A DNA stretch of 64,000 nucleotides from Streptococcus constellatus (GTDB taxonomy: Bacteria > Bacillota > Bacilli > Lactobacillales > Streptococcaceae), in contig NZ_CABHMZ010000028.1 in the NCBI RefSeq assembly GCF_902167705.1, positions 1 through 64,000 on the forward strand, written 5' to 3'. Positions 1 to 9,280 of this stretch are shown here, piece after piece; positions within the stretch are counted from its first letter, which is position 1; every line of letters starts with the position of its first letter. The notes beneath the pieces were generated by a model. That model saw only the letters and a list, made by a program, of their open reading frames with translations. It was not told the DNA's origin and did not search any database. Made by a program: the position numbers and the translations under genes.

Positions 1-15
1 ATGGGAGTAGCTCAT
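1..15 (-). CDS. Possible 5' end of a minus-strand gene cut by the window edge
   Basis: An ATG at 15-13 on the minus strand opens a frame of five codons (MSYSH) that runs off the window. A GAGG Shine-Dalgarno-like motif lies at 27-24, eight bases upstream. In related streptococci gpsB follows ypsA, but these five residues do not look like the start of GpsB, so the identity is unknown. The start codon lies inside a 7-bp inverted repeat (11-17 with 71-77). Five codons are too few to be sure this is a gene. Confidence 0.25.
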
Positions 16-84
16 AGTTTTTCCTCGGGTTCTGTTTGTGTGGTTACTTACAGTTTACACCAATGAAACGCTATGAGTTTTTTT
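11..84. other. Inverted repeat CTCATAG/CTATGAG with a T-run
   Basis: CTCATAG at 11-17 pairs with CTATGAG at 71-77, followed on the plus strand by seven T (78-84). The loop is 53 bases and contains a further weak GTGT/ACAC pairing. Read on the plus strand it could be a terminator or the end of a structured RNA arriving from outside the window. Read on the minus strand it would enclose the candidate start codon at 15. The stem is short for its loop, so the function is open. Confidence 0.3.
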
Positions 85-97
85 GTTGAACTATATT

Positions 98-346
98 TTA
101 CAATTTATCAAAAGTAAAAATCGTCGCAATTTGAAAATCGTAGTCTTGCTGTAATTTCTTTGCAATTTCTAGCGTCCAAATTTCAAAACCTAAATTTCCA
201 GTGAAAATCAGCCACTCCACTCCTTCTTCAAATAAACGAGTCAAATCACGCTGAATTGCTTTTTTAATAATCTTGATTCGAGGGTCTTTTTCATCGAAAA
301 TTCCCAAATCAAAATTTCGATAGCCTACTACTAATATACTAACCAC
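98..346 (-). pseudogene. ypsA: Shortened YpsA/DUF1273-family (SLOG-like) gene
   Basis: The 82 residues match the N-terminal half of the YpsA/DUF1273 family, which sits next to recU and gpsB in streptococci and belongs to the SLOG nucleotide-binding superfamily. The opening VGYRNFDLG and the FTGNLGFE stretch near residue 50 are typical. Family members are about 170-180 residues, so roughly half is missing. The protein reads normally as far as QIATIF and then ends with TFDKL; full-length homologues carry a similar LTFD-L stretch close to their own C-terminus, so an internal in-frame deletion may have joined the two ends. The start is a GTG at 346 behind AAAGGG. The gene diverges from recU. Confidence 0.6.
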
Positions 347-373
347 TTAAATTATCCCTTTATTTCCTTTTTA

Positions 374-410
374 TGTTATAATAGAGTGATGTTATTGTAC
401 CAATAAGGAG
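374..410 (+). promoter_or_regulatory. recU-pbp1A promoter and ribosome binding site
   Basis: An extended -10 (TG-T-TATAAT, TATAAT at 377-382) lies 32 bases before the recU ATG. AAGGAG at 405-410 is the ribosome binding site, four bases before the start at 415. The spacing to the divergent ypsA start at 346 leaves room for both promoters. Confidence 0.65.
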
Positions 411-414
411 ATAT

Positions 415-1017
415 ATGGTCAACTATCCACATAAAGTTCCCTCGCGCAATGCGCTGAAGTTTCCTAAAAAGAAGTCAGTCGATTTTGCGAACCGAGGAAT
501 GTCTTTTGAAAAAATGATCAATGAAACAAATGATTATTACCTTAGTCATGGGTTGGCGGTTATTCATAAAAAACCGACACCTATTCAAATCGTAAAAGTG
601 GATTACCCTAGACGTAGTCGGGCAAAAATCGTAGAAGCCTATTTTCGGCAAGCTTCTACCACAGACTATTCTGGTGTCTATCAAGGACGTTACATTGATT
701 TTGAAGCAAAGGAAACACGACAAAAAGCTTCCATGCCGATGAAAAATTTTCACGCGCATCAAATTGAACACATGGAACAAGTCGTCAAACAAGGGGGAAT
801 TTGTTTCGTTTTATTACATTTTTCAACCTTAAAACTGACGTATTTGCTTCCCGCTCCTTATCTGATTAACTTCTTCAAGATTGACAAAGGGACAAAGTCC
901 ATGCCACTTGACTACATTCAAACGCATGGATATCCTATCTCACCGAATGGACTTCCTAGCATTCCCTATCTTGAAATCATTCAACAAAACTTACTAGGTG
1001 GTAAAACAAATGAATAA
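415..1017 (+). CDS. recU: Holliday junction resolvase RecU
   Basis: 200 residues, the normal length for RecU, the Gram-positive enzyme that cleaves four-way DNA junctions in recombination and chromosome segregation. The body carries the family pattern: [12 protein letters not shown] near residue 28, the catalytic-region [14 protein letters not shown] near residues 88-101 and HQIEHM near residue 116. The start follows AAGGAG closely. The stop overlaps the pbp1A start by eight bases, so the two genes are translationally coupled, the conserved recU-pbp1A pairing of Firmicutes. Confidence 0.95.
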   Translation: MVNYPHKVPSRNALKFPKKKSVDFANRGMSFEKMINETNDYYLSHGLAVIHKKPTPIQIVKVDYPRRSRAKIVEAYFRQASTTDYSGVYQGRYIDFEAKETRQKASMPMKNFHAHQIEHMEQVVKQGGICFVLLHFSTLKLTYLLPAPYLINFFKIDKGTKSMPLDYIQTHGYPISPNGLPSIPYLEIIQQNLLGGKTNE

Positions 1018-3184
1018 GCAATCTTTACTGACAGCTGCAAAATATGCTGCTATCGGTCTCATCACATTATTTATGCTTGGAGTTGTTGCTGGCGGAGGAA
1101 TCTTCCTCTATCAAGTTCACAAGGCGCCTGCCTTGTCAGAAAAGAAGCTAGTTGCCACAACTTCCAGTAAAATTTATGATAGTGAAAATAATCTCATTGC
1201 TGACTTGGGCTCTGAAAAAAGAGTAAACGCAGCAACGAGTGATATCCCAACTGGCTTAGTGCAGGCTATAGTTGCAATTGAAGACCACCGTTTCTTTAGT
1301 CATCGCGGTGTGGATTCTGTTCGTATCTTGGGCGCTTTTTTGAACAACTTGCGCAAAGGAAATCGGCAAGGTGGTTCCACTCTGACACAACAGTTGATTA
1401 AATTGACTTACTTCTCTACCTCAACTGCCGATCAAACGCTATCACGTAAAATCCAAGAGGCCTGGTTAGCAGTACAGCTGGAGCACAAAGCCACTAAGCA
1501 AGAAATTATTACTTATTATGTAAACAAGGTCTACATGTCAAATGGTAACTACGGCATGCAAACAGCTGCTCAAAGCTATTACGGCAAAGATTTGAAAGAT
1601 TTGAGCTTGGCTCAAACTGCTTTATTGGCAGGGATGCCTCAAGCACCAAATCAATATGACCCTTATACACAACCAGAGGCTGCTAAAAATCGTCGGAATC
1701 TTGTCTTATCAGAAATGTATAAACTCAAATACATCTCTGCTGAGCAATACGAAAAAGCAATCAACACCCCCATTACCGATGGTCTGCAAAGCTTGAAAAA
1801 TTCTGCTTCTTATCCAGCTTACATGGACAATTACTTAAAACAAGTTATCGAACAAGTTCAGCAAGAAACTGGCTATAACTTGCTGACGACAGGGATGGAA
1901 GTCTATACTAACGTCAATAGAGCTGTTCAAGAACGCCTTTGGAACATTTATAATAGCAATGAATATGTTGCTTATCCAGATGATGAACTCCAAGTTGCTT
2001 CTACCATTGTGGATGCTACAAATGGTAAGGTTATTGCTCAACTAGGAGCTCGAAATCAAGCGTCAAATGTTTCTTTTGGTACCAATCAAGCCGTTGAAAC
2101 AAATCGTGACTGGGGTTCAACTATGAAGCCAATCACCGATTACGCTCCAGCCATTGAAAATGAAATTTATACTTCAACAGCTGCTTACATTAGTGATGCC
2201 CCTTATCATTATCCTGGGACAACTACTCCGGTTTACAACTGGGATATGCGTTATTTCGGAAATATTACCATTCAGTATGCACTTCAGGAATCTCGGAACG
2301 TCCCAGCTGTCAAAACGTTAGAAGCTGTCGGTCTCAGCAAATCTAAGAAATTCCTTAATGGACTTGGTATTGACTATCCAGAAATGGTATATGCGAATGC
2401 CATTTCAAGTAATACCACAAAATCGGATAAGAAATATGGTGCTAGCAGTGAAAAAATGGCTGCTGCCTATGCTGCTTTTGCAAATGGAGGAACTTATTAC
2501 AAACCGCAATATGTCAGCCGTGTTGTCTTTAGCGATGGAACCTCAAAAGATTTCTCTAATCAAGGTACAACCGCAATGAAAGAAACAACAGCTTACATGA
2601 TGACAAATATGCTGAAAACAGTTCTTACTTCAGGTACTGGGACCAATGCAGCGATATCTGGCGTCTATCAAGCTGGTAAAACAGGAACTTCCAACTATTC
2701 CGATGATGAATTGGCGAAACTAACAAAACCTTACGGTGGTTCAAGTGTTGTGACCCCAGATGAACTATTTGTTGGTTATACACAGAAATATTCAATGGCA
2801 GTGTGGACAGGTTACACCAATCGTCTCACTCCTGTTCTGGATGACGGTGTGAAAGTTGCAACAGATGTTTACCGTGCGATGATGTCTTACTTGTCTGAAA
2901 GTGGGACAGAAGACTGGGAAATGCCTAGCGGTCTCTATCGTAGTGGAAATTATGTCTTTTTAGCCAATGCAACTAATAGATATCAACAAAATTATTATAA
3001 TTCTACTTCAAGTTCTAGCCTTGAAGAATCGTCTTCATCTTCAAGCAGTCAAGAAAGCTCTACCCCAGAGTCGTCAAGCAGTTCCAGTTCCTCTTCATCA
3101 AGTACGGAACCGAGTGCTTCCACCTCTACAAATTCTTCTAATAGCGGTGGAAATTCAGAAACTCCTCCTTCACGAAATCGATAA
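1010..3184 (+). CDS. pbp1A: Penicillin-binding protein 1A, bifunctional class A
   Basis: Class A PBP that polymerises and cross-links peptidoglycan at the membrane. I place the start at ATG 1010 (724 residues), behind AGGTGG at 995-1000, rather than the GTG at 998. One membrane helix (about 15-35) is followed by a glycosyltransferase domain with [10 protein letters not shown] (catalytic Glu91) and GGSTLTQQ. The transpeptidase has S370-TMK, S428-RN and K557-TG, exactly the pneumococcal PBP1a positions. T371, a site changed in some resistant pneumococci, is unchanged. The last 60 residues are a Ser/Thr-rich low-complexity tail. A strong terminator follows. Confidence 0.97.
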   Translation: MNKQSLLTAAKYAAIGLITLFMLGVVAGGGIFLYQVHKAPALSEKKLVATTSSKIYDSENNLIADLGSEKRVNAATSDIPTGLVQAIVAIEDHRFFSHRGVDSVRILGAFLNNLRKGNRQGGSTLTQQLIKLTYFSTSTADQTLSRKIQEAWLAVQLEHKATKQEIITYYVNKVYMSNGNYGMQTAAQSYYGKDLKDLSLAQTALLAGMPQAPNQYDPYTQPEAAKNRRNLVLSEMYKLKYISAEQYEKAINTPITDGLQSLKNSASYPAYMDNYLKQVIEQVQQETGYNLLTTGMEVYTNVNRAVQERLWNIYNSNEYVAYPDDELQVASTIVDATNGKVIAQLGARNQASNVSFGTNQAVETNRDWGSTMKPITDYAPAIENEIYTSTAAYISDAPYHYPGTTTPVYNWDMRYFGNITIQYALQESRNVPAVKTLEAVGLSKSKKFLNGLGIDYPEMVYANAISSNTTKSDKKYGASSEKMAAAYAAFANGGTYYKPQYVSRVVFSDGTSKDFSNQGTTAMKETTAYMMTNMLKTVLTSGTGTNAAISGVYQAGKTGTSNYSDDELAKLTKPYGGSSVVTPDELFVGYTQKYSMAVWTGYTNRLTPVLDDGVKVATDVYRAMMSYLSESGTEDWEMPSGLYRSGNYVFLANATNRYQQNYYNSTSSSSLEESSSSSSSQESSTPESSSSSSSSSSSTEPSASTSTNSSNSGGNSETPPSRNR

Positions 3185-3218
3185 CAGGAAAAATTCTGAA
3201 GTCAAAATAGAAAATCAA

Positions 3219-3274
3219 AAACACGAACAATCTTATAGCCAGTTATTTACTGGTCTTGATTGCTCGTGTTTTTA
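3219..3274 (+). terminator. Long hairpin terminator after pbp1A
   Basis: AACACGAACAATC (from 3220) pairs with GATTGCTCGTGTTTTT (to 3273), with an inner CCAGT/ACTGG hairpin and a T-run on the plus strand. It ends the recU-pbp1A transcript. Confidence 0.8.
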
Positions 3275-3301
3275 ATATTTCATTCTCTTGCAGAGTCTTT
3301 T

Positions 3302-3337
3302 GAAGCAAGATTAAAAGTTTATCTTGCTTCTTTTTTA
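3302..3337 (+). terminator. Second terminator between pbp1A and pepC
   Basis: GAAGCAAGAT (3302-3311) pairs with ATCTTGCTTC (3321-3330), followed by a T-rich run on the plus strand. The convergent pepC ends at 3341, so this hairpin may serve both strands. Confidence 0.7.
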
Positions 3338-3340
3338 TTC

Positions 3341-4678
3341 TTATTTACTAGCCAAAGCTCCCATTGGATCCCACGGAGCAAGCACTTTTGGCTCTGCTCC
3401 ATAGGCAGCTAATTCTTCAGCCGTTAAAAATTCTTTGCGGACAACGATTTGATAAGTGTACTCGTCCATCCAGTCATCGCTGGCAACAAAATAACCTTTG
3501 TCTCCAACCTTGTCGCCCCAAGAATTTTCCACTTTCCATTTTGTTGATTTTCCATTTTCATCCAAATCAACACCCGTCAGGACCATAGCATGGGTCATAA
3601 GACTTTCACTGTAATCCAAGCGTCCTGCCTTATCTTGTGTCAAATTGATGTCCATGCTTGATGTGAAGTCGTACATGTCATTAACCATAACGCCCGCTTT
3701 GCGGTTACTAGATTGACCTACATCAGAACCGAACCAAACGGTTTCTCCAGCTTGCATTTGAGTAATAGCCAACTCTTTCAAACGCTCCATATTGACATTC
3801 AAATAACGAACATCGCGCGCTCCTATGACATTTCCCAACATCTCAACGGTGTAAGATTTACCGTAAGGTTTGTCAGCTGTAGGGGCATTGATGATGGAAA
3901 CGTAATCATCTAGTGGAAGGTCTACATATTTTTTGTAAAATGCTTGTGGTGTTAATCCATTTTCGCTATGGAAATTGTTGTCTTTATCACGGTAAGCAAA
4001 ATCAAAAGTACGAGGCGGGAGTCCAAGAGACATCGCTAAGAAATTAAAGATTTCTTGCAAGAGCTCTTCTTTTTTAGCTTGAATAGCTGTCACATCTGCT
4101 CCACTAGTAACCAAATCACGCAAGATTTGTGCATCTTGACGGAGTAATTTATTGAGGTATTGGTTAAGCTCATGGCTATTGCTAGATAAAATGGATTCTG
4201 GGTAAACTGATTTCGGAACAACTCCATATTTTTCAAAAAGTGCCACAACCATATCCCATTGACCACCGTCTTGTTGAGGCGTGTCTAAGAGGAATTTCAC
4301 TTTGCGACTGGTTAATTCTTGATCAGCTGTCGCCAGAACTTGCTCTAAGAACCAGTTGGATTTTTCATATTTATCCCAAAAGAATGTGTGCGCTTGAGAC
4401 AATTCAAATTCTTCTAATTGAAAACCTGCAATCATTTTATGACGGAATGTATTGAGCGCTGCAAACATCCAGCAACGTCCAGATGCTTTTTGATTGCTGA
4501 CTTTATCTTTGGTTAAGTCAATAGAAAACACAGGATTGTTTTCAATCGTACTGCTGCGTTTTTCAAGTGATGTTAATAAGCCATTGTGGCTGACTGCATT
4601 TTCAATCGCAGCATATTTGGCAGTTGCTTCATAATTTGCATATAATGTATCAGTAAATTGTTGATCTATAGAATTCAT
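3341..4678 (-). CDS. pepC: Aminopeptidase C (C70 cysteine peptidase, bleomycin hydrolase type)
   Basis: Cytosolic cysteine aminopeptidase of 445 residues, full length for PepC, which trims N-terminal residues from peptides imported by Opp/Ami-type transporters. The catalytic Cys69 lies in SGRCWMFAALN, His363 in MTHAMVLTGV and Asn385 in VENSWG, the papain-like triad. There is no signal peptide. The start at 4678 follows a strong AAGGAGGT. It stands alone and converges on pbp1A. Confidence 0.97.
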   Translation of the reverse strand: MNSIDQQFTDTLYANYEATAKYAAIENAVSHNGLLTSLEKRSSTIENNPVFSIDLTKDKVSNQKASGRCWMFAALNTFRHKMIAGFQLEEFELSQAHTFFWDKYEKSNWFLEQVLATADQELTSRKVKFLLDTPQQDGGQWDMVVALFEKYGVVPKSVYPESILSSNSHELNQYLNKLLRQDAQILRDLVTSGADVTAIQAKKEELLQEIFNFLAMSLGLPPRTFDFAYRDKDNNFHSENGLTPQAFYKKYVDLPLDDYVSIINAPTADKPYGKSYTVEMLGNVIGARDVRYLNVNMERLKELAITQMQAGETVWFGSDVGQSSNRKAGVMVNDMYDFTSSMDINLTQDKAGRLDYSESLMTHAMVLTGVDLDENGKSTKWKVENSWGDKVGDKGYFVASDDWMDEYTYQIVVRKEFLTAEELAAYGAEPKVLAPWDPMGALASK

Positions 4679-4740
4679 AGATACCTCCTTCTAATTCTAA
4701 ACACTATTATAGCTTATTTTCAAAATTCTTCAAACAAAGG

Positions 4741-4920
4741 GAGTGGGACAAAAATCAGTAATTTCGAAGAAATTTGATTTTGTCGTCCCACTCCCGCACA
4801 GTTGAGTACGGCTGTAAAGATTGATTTATCAACCGCATAGAGCCCACTCAACCACTGCGACTTGCAAGAAACTTATAAAAATCGACGAGGTTAAGGACTT
4901 TTGTCCCAGCCTCTTTTGTT
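4741..4920. repeat. Dispersed streptococcal intergenic repeat, copy A
   Basis: This fills most of the 303-base gap between the pepC start and the nadE end. It is modular: GAGTGGGAC..GTCCCACTC inverted repeat (4741-4793), a CGCACAGTTGAGT..ACTCAAC hairpin with CACTGCGACTTGCAAG (4795-4868), and a GAGG..GGAC/GTCCC..CCTC hairpin (4887-4913). The same modules recur at 52629-52860 and, shortened, at 16817-16893. It has no open frame worth calling. I recognise the sequence type as common between genes of oral streptococci. Confidence 0.75.
4887..4913 (-). terminator. Terminator of pncB-nadE, supplied by the repeat
   Basis: On the minus strand GAGGCTGGGAC-aaaa-GTCC..CCTC is followed by a T-run about five bases later. 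It lies about 70 bases after the nadE stop and is the 3' module of repeat copy A. Confidence 0.6.
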
Positions 4921-4981
4921 ATACAACTAATTTTAGTAGTCTTCATATTTTAAAAAACGTGAGTCAGAACAATTCTCCTGC

Positions 4982-5806
4982 TTATTTCCAAAAATCATCG
5001 AAGATTGTAATCGGCAAATGACGTTTATGCTCCCCTTTATGCCACCAAGATTCAATGGTAGCCTGTGCCTCTGCTGATACAGATTTACCTTCCAGATAAT
5101 CATCAATTTCGTTATAAGTGACACCGAGAGCGACTTCATCTGCAATGCCTGGCTTTTCTTCTTCCAAATCCGCAGTTGGTACTTTCTCATAGAGGGCAGA
5201 ATCAGCGCCTAAGGCAGCCAATAGTTGTTTTCCTTGCCGTTTGTTGAGACGATAAAGTGGCAGAATGTCTGCACCACCATCACCAAATTTTGTAAAGAAA
5301 GCTGTTACATTTTCTGCGGCATGATCCGTTCCAATCACTGCTCCTTTATAAGAGCCTGCTAAAGCATATTGCGCAATCATGCGACTACGAGCTTTAATAT
5401 TGCCTTTATTGAAGTCTGAGACAGTTGCTCCTGTAACCTCAACTGCTCGCGTCATGGCGTCCGCACTTTCTTTGATATTGACAACAAGACTGATATCTGG
5501 CTGAATAAAAGCCAATGCACGCTGCGCATCGTCTTCGTCAGCCTGCACTCCATATGGCAAACGCACTGCGATAAATTGATAGCTAGCATCGCCAGTCTCA
5601 GCTCGCATTTCTTCTATTGCCAGTTGCGCCAAACGTCCTGCCAAAGTTGAATCTTGCCCGCCCGAGATTCCCAAAACATAGGTTTTCAAAAAGGAATGTT
5701 TTTTAAGATAATCCTTTAAAAAATCAATGGATTTACGAATTTCTTCCTCTGGGTCAATGACAGGCTTCACACCTAATTGCTGGATAATCGTTTCCTGTAA
5801 GGTCAT
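4982..5806 (-). CDS. nadE: NH3-dependent NAD(+) synthetase
   Basis: Converts nicotinic acid adenine dinucleotide to NAD with ATP and ammonia, the last step of NAD synthesis. The 274 residues are full length for the ammonia-dependent form. The ATP pyrophosphatase P-loop SGGQDST is at 48-54, and [21 protein letters not shown] near residue 170 is typical. There is no glutaminase domain. The ATG overlaps the pncB stop by four bases, so the salvage pair is co-translated. Confidence 0.97.
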   Translation of the reverse strand: MTLQETIIQQLGVKPVIDPEEEIRKSIDFLKDYLKKHSFLKTYVLGISGGQDSTLAGRLAQLAIEEMRAETGDASYQFIAVRLPYGVQADEDDAQRALAFIQPDISLVVNIKESADAMTRAVEVTGATVSDFNKGNIKARSRMIAQYALAGSYKGAVIGTDHAAENVTAFFTKFGDGGADILPLYRLNKRQGKQLLAALGADSALYEKVPTADLEEEKPGIADEVALGVTYNEIDDYLEGKSVSAEAQATIESWWHKGEHKRHLPITIFDDFWK

Positions 5807-7263
5807 TTTGTTTCTCCCATTTGATTCGCTTTTTTGCGCATTTGATCAATCAAATCTACCTTGTCTTGCCATACATCACGCGCTAAGTCCACAGGGTAAT
5901 CTTGCGGATTGAGGACACGTTTGTATTCGTCCCACAACTTATCAAATTCCTTACGAGCGTATTTTTGGATTTCCATTAGGGTTGGCAATTGGTATACGAG
6001 TTGACCTTGTTTAAAAACATCTACCAAAAGAGGTACTGCATCAAAATTCGTCACTGTTTTATTGATGTAGGTGTAAGTTGGGTGGAACATTTCTAATTCT
6101 GTTATTGCATTGACATCTACGCCGTCATAAGTGATATAATCTCCTTCTGACTTCCCTTTTGCACGGCTAGTAATGCGCCAAACTTGTTTTTTACCTGGTG
6201 TTGATACTTTCTCCACATTATTAGAGAGCTTGATCGTATTACGCAAATGACCATTTTCATCTTCAATAGCCACAATCTTATAAACTGCTCCCAGTGCTGG
6301 CTGGTCGTAAGCAGTAATAAGTTTTGTTCCAACTCCCCAAACATCAATTTTGGCTTTCTGCATTTTCAAGTTGAGGATAGTATTTTCATCCAAGTCGTTT
6401 GACGCATAGATTTTAGCATTTGGGAATCCAGCTTCATCTAGTTGCTGACGGACTTTTTTAGAAATATAAGCTAAGTCCCCCGAGTCAATCCGCACGCCAA
6501 GGAAATTGATTTTATCCCCCATTTCACGCGCAACTTGAATAGCAGCTGGTACACCCAGACGGAAAGTATCATAGGTATCCACTAAAAAGACACAGTCACG
6601 ATGTGTTTGTGCATAAGCCTTGAATGCTTCATAATCATTGCCATAAACTTGAACAAGCGCATGAGCGTGTGTTCCCAAGACTGGAATATCAAAGAGTTTT
6701 CCCGCACGAACATTACTGGTACCATTTGCTCCGCCAATAACAGCAGCCCGTGTCCCCCAGATAGCTGCATCCATTTCTTGTGCCCGACGCGTACCAAATT
6801 CCATTAAAGGCTCGTCTTCAATCACAGAGCGAATGCGTGCAGCTTTTGTCGCCACCAAAGTTTGATAGTTTACAATATTTAATAAGGCTGTTTCCACTAA
6901 TTGACATTGAGCAAGGGGACCTTCTACTTGAACAATCGGCTCATTAGCAAAGACCAAATCACCCTCTTGTGCAGAGCGTACTGTCAATTCCAATTTTAAA
7001 TTTGCTAGATAAGCTAGAAATTCTTCATCATAGCCAAGAGAACGGAGATAAGCAATATCACTATCTGAAAACGTCAAATGATTTAAATAATGAATCATCC
7101 GCTCCAAGCCAGCAAAAACAGCATAACCGCTATGAAAAGGCTCTTTCCGAAAATAAACTTCAAAAACAGCTCGCTTATTGTGAATATTTTTTCTAAAATA
7201 AACTTGCATCATGTTGATTTGGTACAAATCTGTATGCAATGTTAAACTATCATCTGGATACAT
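5803..7263 (-). CDS. pncB: Nicotinate phosphoribosyltransferase
   Basis: First enzyme of the Preiss-Handler route, joining nicotinate and PRPP to nicotinate mononucleotide. The 486 residues fit the Gram-positive form. EFGTRRAQ at 155-162 and GTHAHA at 197-202 are family motifs, and RIDSGDL near 255 is the phosphate-binding region. First gene of the pncB-nadE pair. It has an extended -10 (TGGTATAAT) in the bases before the start and ACAAGGAG as ribosome binding site. Streptococci generally lack de novo NAD synthesis, so this salvage route is probably essential. Confidence 0.96.
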   Translation of the reverse strand: MYPDDSLTLHTDLYQINMMQVYFRKNIHNKRAVFEVYFRKEPFHSGYAVFAGLERMIHYLNHLTFSDSDIAYLRSLGYDEEFLAYLANLKLELTVRSAQEGDLVFANEPIVQVEGPLAQCQLVETALLNIVNYQTLVATKAARIRSVIEDEPLMEFGTRRAQEMDAAIWGTRAAVIGGANGTSNVRAGKLFDIPVLGTHAHALVQVYGNDYEAFKAYAQTHRDCVFLVDTYDTFRLGVPAAIQVAREMGDKINFLGVRIDSGDLAYISKKVRQQLDEAGFPNAKIYASNDLDENTILNLKMQKAKIDVWGVGTKLITAYDQPALGAVYKIVAIEDENGHLRNTIKLSNNVEKVSTPGKKQVWRITSRAKGKSEGDYITYDGVDVNAITELEMFHPTYTYINKTVTNFDAVPLLVDVFKQGQLVYQLPTLMEIQKYARKEFDKLWDEYKRVLNPQDYPVDLARDVWQDKVDLIDQMRKKANQMGETK

Positions 7264-7463
7264 AACGACTCCTTGTAAGATGTATTTTCACTTATTATAC
7301 CACAAATCAAAAGAGCAAGAGGAAATCTTGTCAATCTTTGAATGACAAAACAATAACTTTTAGAAACTATAAGATTGTGTTTGACTATCTACTAGAATAT
7401 TTATCCACTACTTTTTCATCAGGAACTTGTCTCTGTTGACAGTCTTCTTACCAATATAAAAAA

Positions 7464-7510
7464 CTAAGAAAATCTTGAAACAACTTGAAAAAATCGTATC
7501 ATTTTCTTAG
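7464..7510 (-). terminator. Terminator after the amino acid permease
   Basis: CTAAGAAAAT (7464-7473) pairs perfectly with ATTTTCTTAG (7501-7510). On the minus strand it is followed by TTTTTT. The rest of the 7264-7523 gap holds the pncB promoter and nothing else I can name. Confidence 0.65.
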
Positions 7511-7523
7511 CTTTATTGCATAT

Positions 7524-8900
7524 TTATTTCGCTTTAAATTTCCATTGACTGTAAATTCCAAATCCAACGATCCAAATAGCAGATCCGATTGCTCCTACAA
7601 CGGTTGACTTTTGTAAAAAGAGCGTGACAAATACAAACGCAAAGAAGAGCAAGGTGAGTGGGTTGAGAAACTTGTAAGCTGGCATTAGATAACCGTCTGC
7701 CATAAATTCTTTTGATTTCCTGTATTTCAGGTGAGCAATCATAGTAAGTGCATAGATAGCAATGTAAACACCTGATGAAGAAGCTGTAATCAAAACAAAG
7801 GAATCTGACACTCCCGGCAAAACCTTGATAAAAGCAGCAAATGCAATCACTACCGCTGATGTCAAAATAGCATTTTGCGGAACGTTTTGTCTGGATAATT
7901 TGCCAGCACCAATCCTATCCAGGAAGCGATTTGGCGAGTCATGAGCAATTTGATACAAATGGCGTCCTGTCGAATATAAAGTAGAATTCAAGGCTGAAGC
8001 GGCTGATGTCAGTACCACAAAGTTAATCAAAGCTGCAGCCCATTTCAAGCCTGCTAACTTGAAAACAATCACAAAGGGGGAATCTGTCGTCGCCAAATCT
8101 CTCCACGGAATAATCGCCATAATCGCTAGCAAAGATCCACCATAGAAAAGGACAATTCGCAAAGGAATTTCTTTAATCGCTTTGGGCAATACTTGACGAG
8201 GATTTGCCGTTTCAGAAGTTGTAATTCCAATAAATTCAATAGCTTGATAAGCAAAGAAGACCATTTGAAAGCCCATGACAAAACTCATAAAGCCATTGGG
8301 AAAAAGTTGGAAATTTTGACTGATATTACTTAAACTGGCTACACCATTTGGTGTCTTAAAGCCTGTCAACACCATAAAAATCGCTGTCACAATCAAAGCA
8401 ATAATCGCTACAATCTTAACCATGGCAAACCAAAATTCAACTTCGCCAAAAACTCGTACTGCAATCAGATTGACCATACTCAAGACAGCCAGAAAGACAA
8501 TTTGAATCAGCCATGCTGGCCAAGTCGGAAACCAAAATTGGACATACTGCGCAACTGCCGTAATTTCTGCCATACCGATAAAAATGAGGGAAATCCAATA
8601 GGACCAACCAGAAAAATAACCCCAGCCTTTCCCAAGATACTTGGTAATAAAGTTGATAAATGTGTGCTGATCTGGATCATAGTACAGCATTTCTCCAATC
8701 GCCCGCATCATCAAATACATAAATACACCTGTAAGCATATAAATGAGAATAATAGACGGTCCTGTCAGACTAATCGAACGCCCTGCCCCTAAAAAGAGCC
8801 CAGTTCCAATCGTCCCAGCAATAGCAATGATTTGAACATGACGATTTTTTAAGCCACGTTCCATTTTATTTTCATTATTCTCAGAATTCTTTTCACTCAT
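7524..8900 (-). CDS. Amino acid permease, APC superfamily (CycA/AapA-like)
   Basis: A membrane amino acid:proton symporter of 458 residues with about twelve hydrophobic segments. I choose ATG 8900, behind AAGGAGG, instead of the far upstream codon at 8957. The N-terminal GLKNRHVQIIAIAGTIGTGL and the EFWFAMVKI and NFVVLTSAASALNS stretches are closest in my reading to the CycA (D-serine/D-alanine/glycine) branch, but the substrate cannot be read from sequence. It is monocistronic, with its own terminator. Confidence 0.88.
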   Translation of the reverse strand: MSEKNSENNENKMERGLKNRHVQIIAIAGTIGTGLFLGAGRSISLTGPSIILIYMLTGVFMYLMMRAIGEMLYYDPDQHTFINFITKYLGKGWGYFSGWSYWISLIFIGMAEITAVAQYVQFWFPTWPAWLIQIVFLAVLSMVNLIAVRVFGEVEFWFAMVKIVAIIALIVTAIFMVLTGFKTPNGVASLSNISQNFQLFPNGFMSFVMGFQMVFFAYQAIEFIGITTSETANPRQVLPKAIKEIPLRIVLFYGGSLLAIMAIIPWRDLATTDSPFVIVFKLAGLKWAAALINFVVLTSAASALNSTLYSTGRHLYQIAHDSPNRFLDRIGAGKLSRQNVPQNAILTSAVVIAFAAFIKVLPGVSDSFVLITASSSGVYIAIYALTMIAHLKYRKSKEFMADGYLMPAYKFLNPLTLLFFAFVFVTLFLQKSTVVGAIGSAIWIVGFGIYSQWKFKAK

Positions 8901-9053
8901 ACGAAGCCTCCTTTTCACATGAACTTTTCCATTGTACCACAATTCTGACAATTCCACTAGTCATTTATGAGGGCACGAGAATTGAACAAGCCCAAAGAAG
9001 CCCTTTCATTCCCAAACCATCAGTGCATTGATGTTTTTTTGCTAACCAGAAAA

Positions 9054-9080
9054 GAAGCTGGGACGAAAGTCTCCAGCTCC
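9054..9080 (-). terminator. Terminator hairpin with the GGGAC core, downstream of trxB
   Basis: GAAGCTGGGAC (9054-9064) and GTCTCCAGCTCC (9069-9080) form a hairpin around GAAA, with TTTTC following on the minus strand. It lies about 200 bases beyond the trxB stop, at the far end of repeat copy B. Confidence 0.6.
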
Positions 9081-9280
9081 AATGTATATAGTGCAATAAA
9101 CCAACGACGTAGTAGCTGATTGCTCAAAGCACGGCTTTGAGGACTTGCGAAGCAAGTATCAAGGCTGTTCGCTTTTTAAGCTCAGAAGAGTACTTTTGAC
9201 AAAAACTTTGTTTTCTTCATCCACCACCTCAACAGTCTCCCAGACTGTTGGCAATCTTACGGGAGTGAGACAGAACTCCC
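9081..9280. repeat. Dispersed intergenic repeat, copy B
   Basis: This fills the gap between the permease start and the trxB stop. It contains TCAAGGCTGTTCGC...CTCAGAAGAGTACT (9159-9193), which recurs at 52934-52970, the palindrome CAACAGTCT-ccc-AGACTGTTG (9229-9249) and GGGAGT..ACTCCC (9260-9279). It has no credible gene. Its modules differ from copy A except for the GGGAC hairpin end. Confidence 0.65.

Noticed and set aside
475..792. 105-codon minus-strand frame inside recU
   Set aside because: It is antisense to a full-length conserved gene, with no family pattern; a frame shadow.
998..1009. GTG start four codons upstream for pbp1A
   Set aside because: The AGGTGG ribosome binding site would lie on it; ATG 1010 puts all active-site residues at the pneumococcal numbering.
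3000..3180. Simple repeat at the 3' end of pbp1A as a phase-variable tract
   Set aside because: The Ser codons are mixed (TCT, TCA, AGC, TCG), so there is no exact DNA repeat to slip; low-complexity tails are normal in PBP1A.
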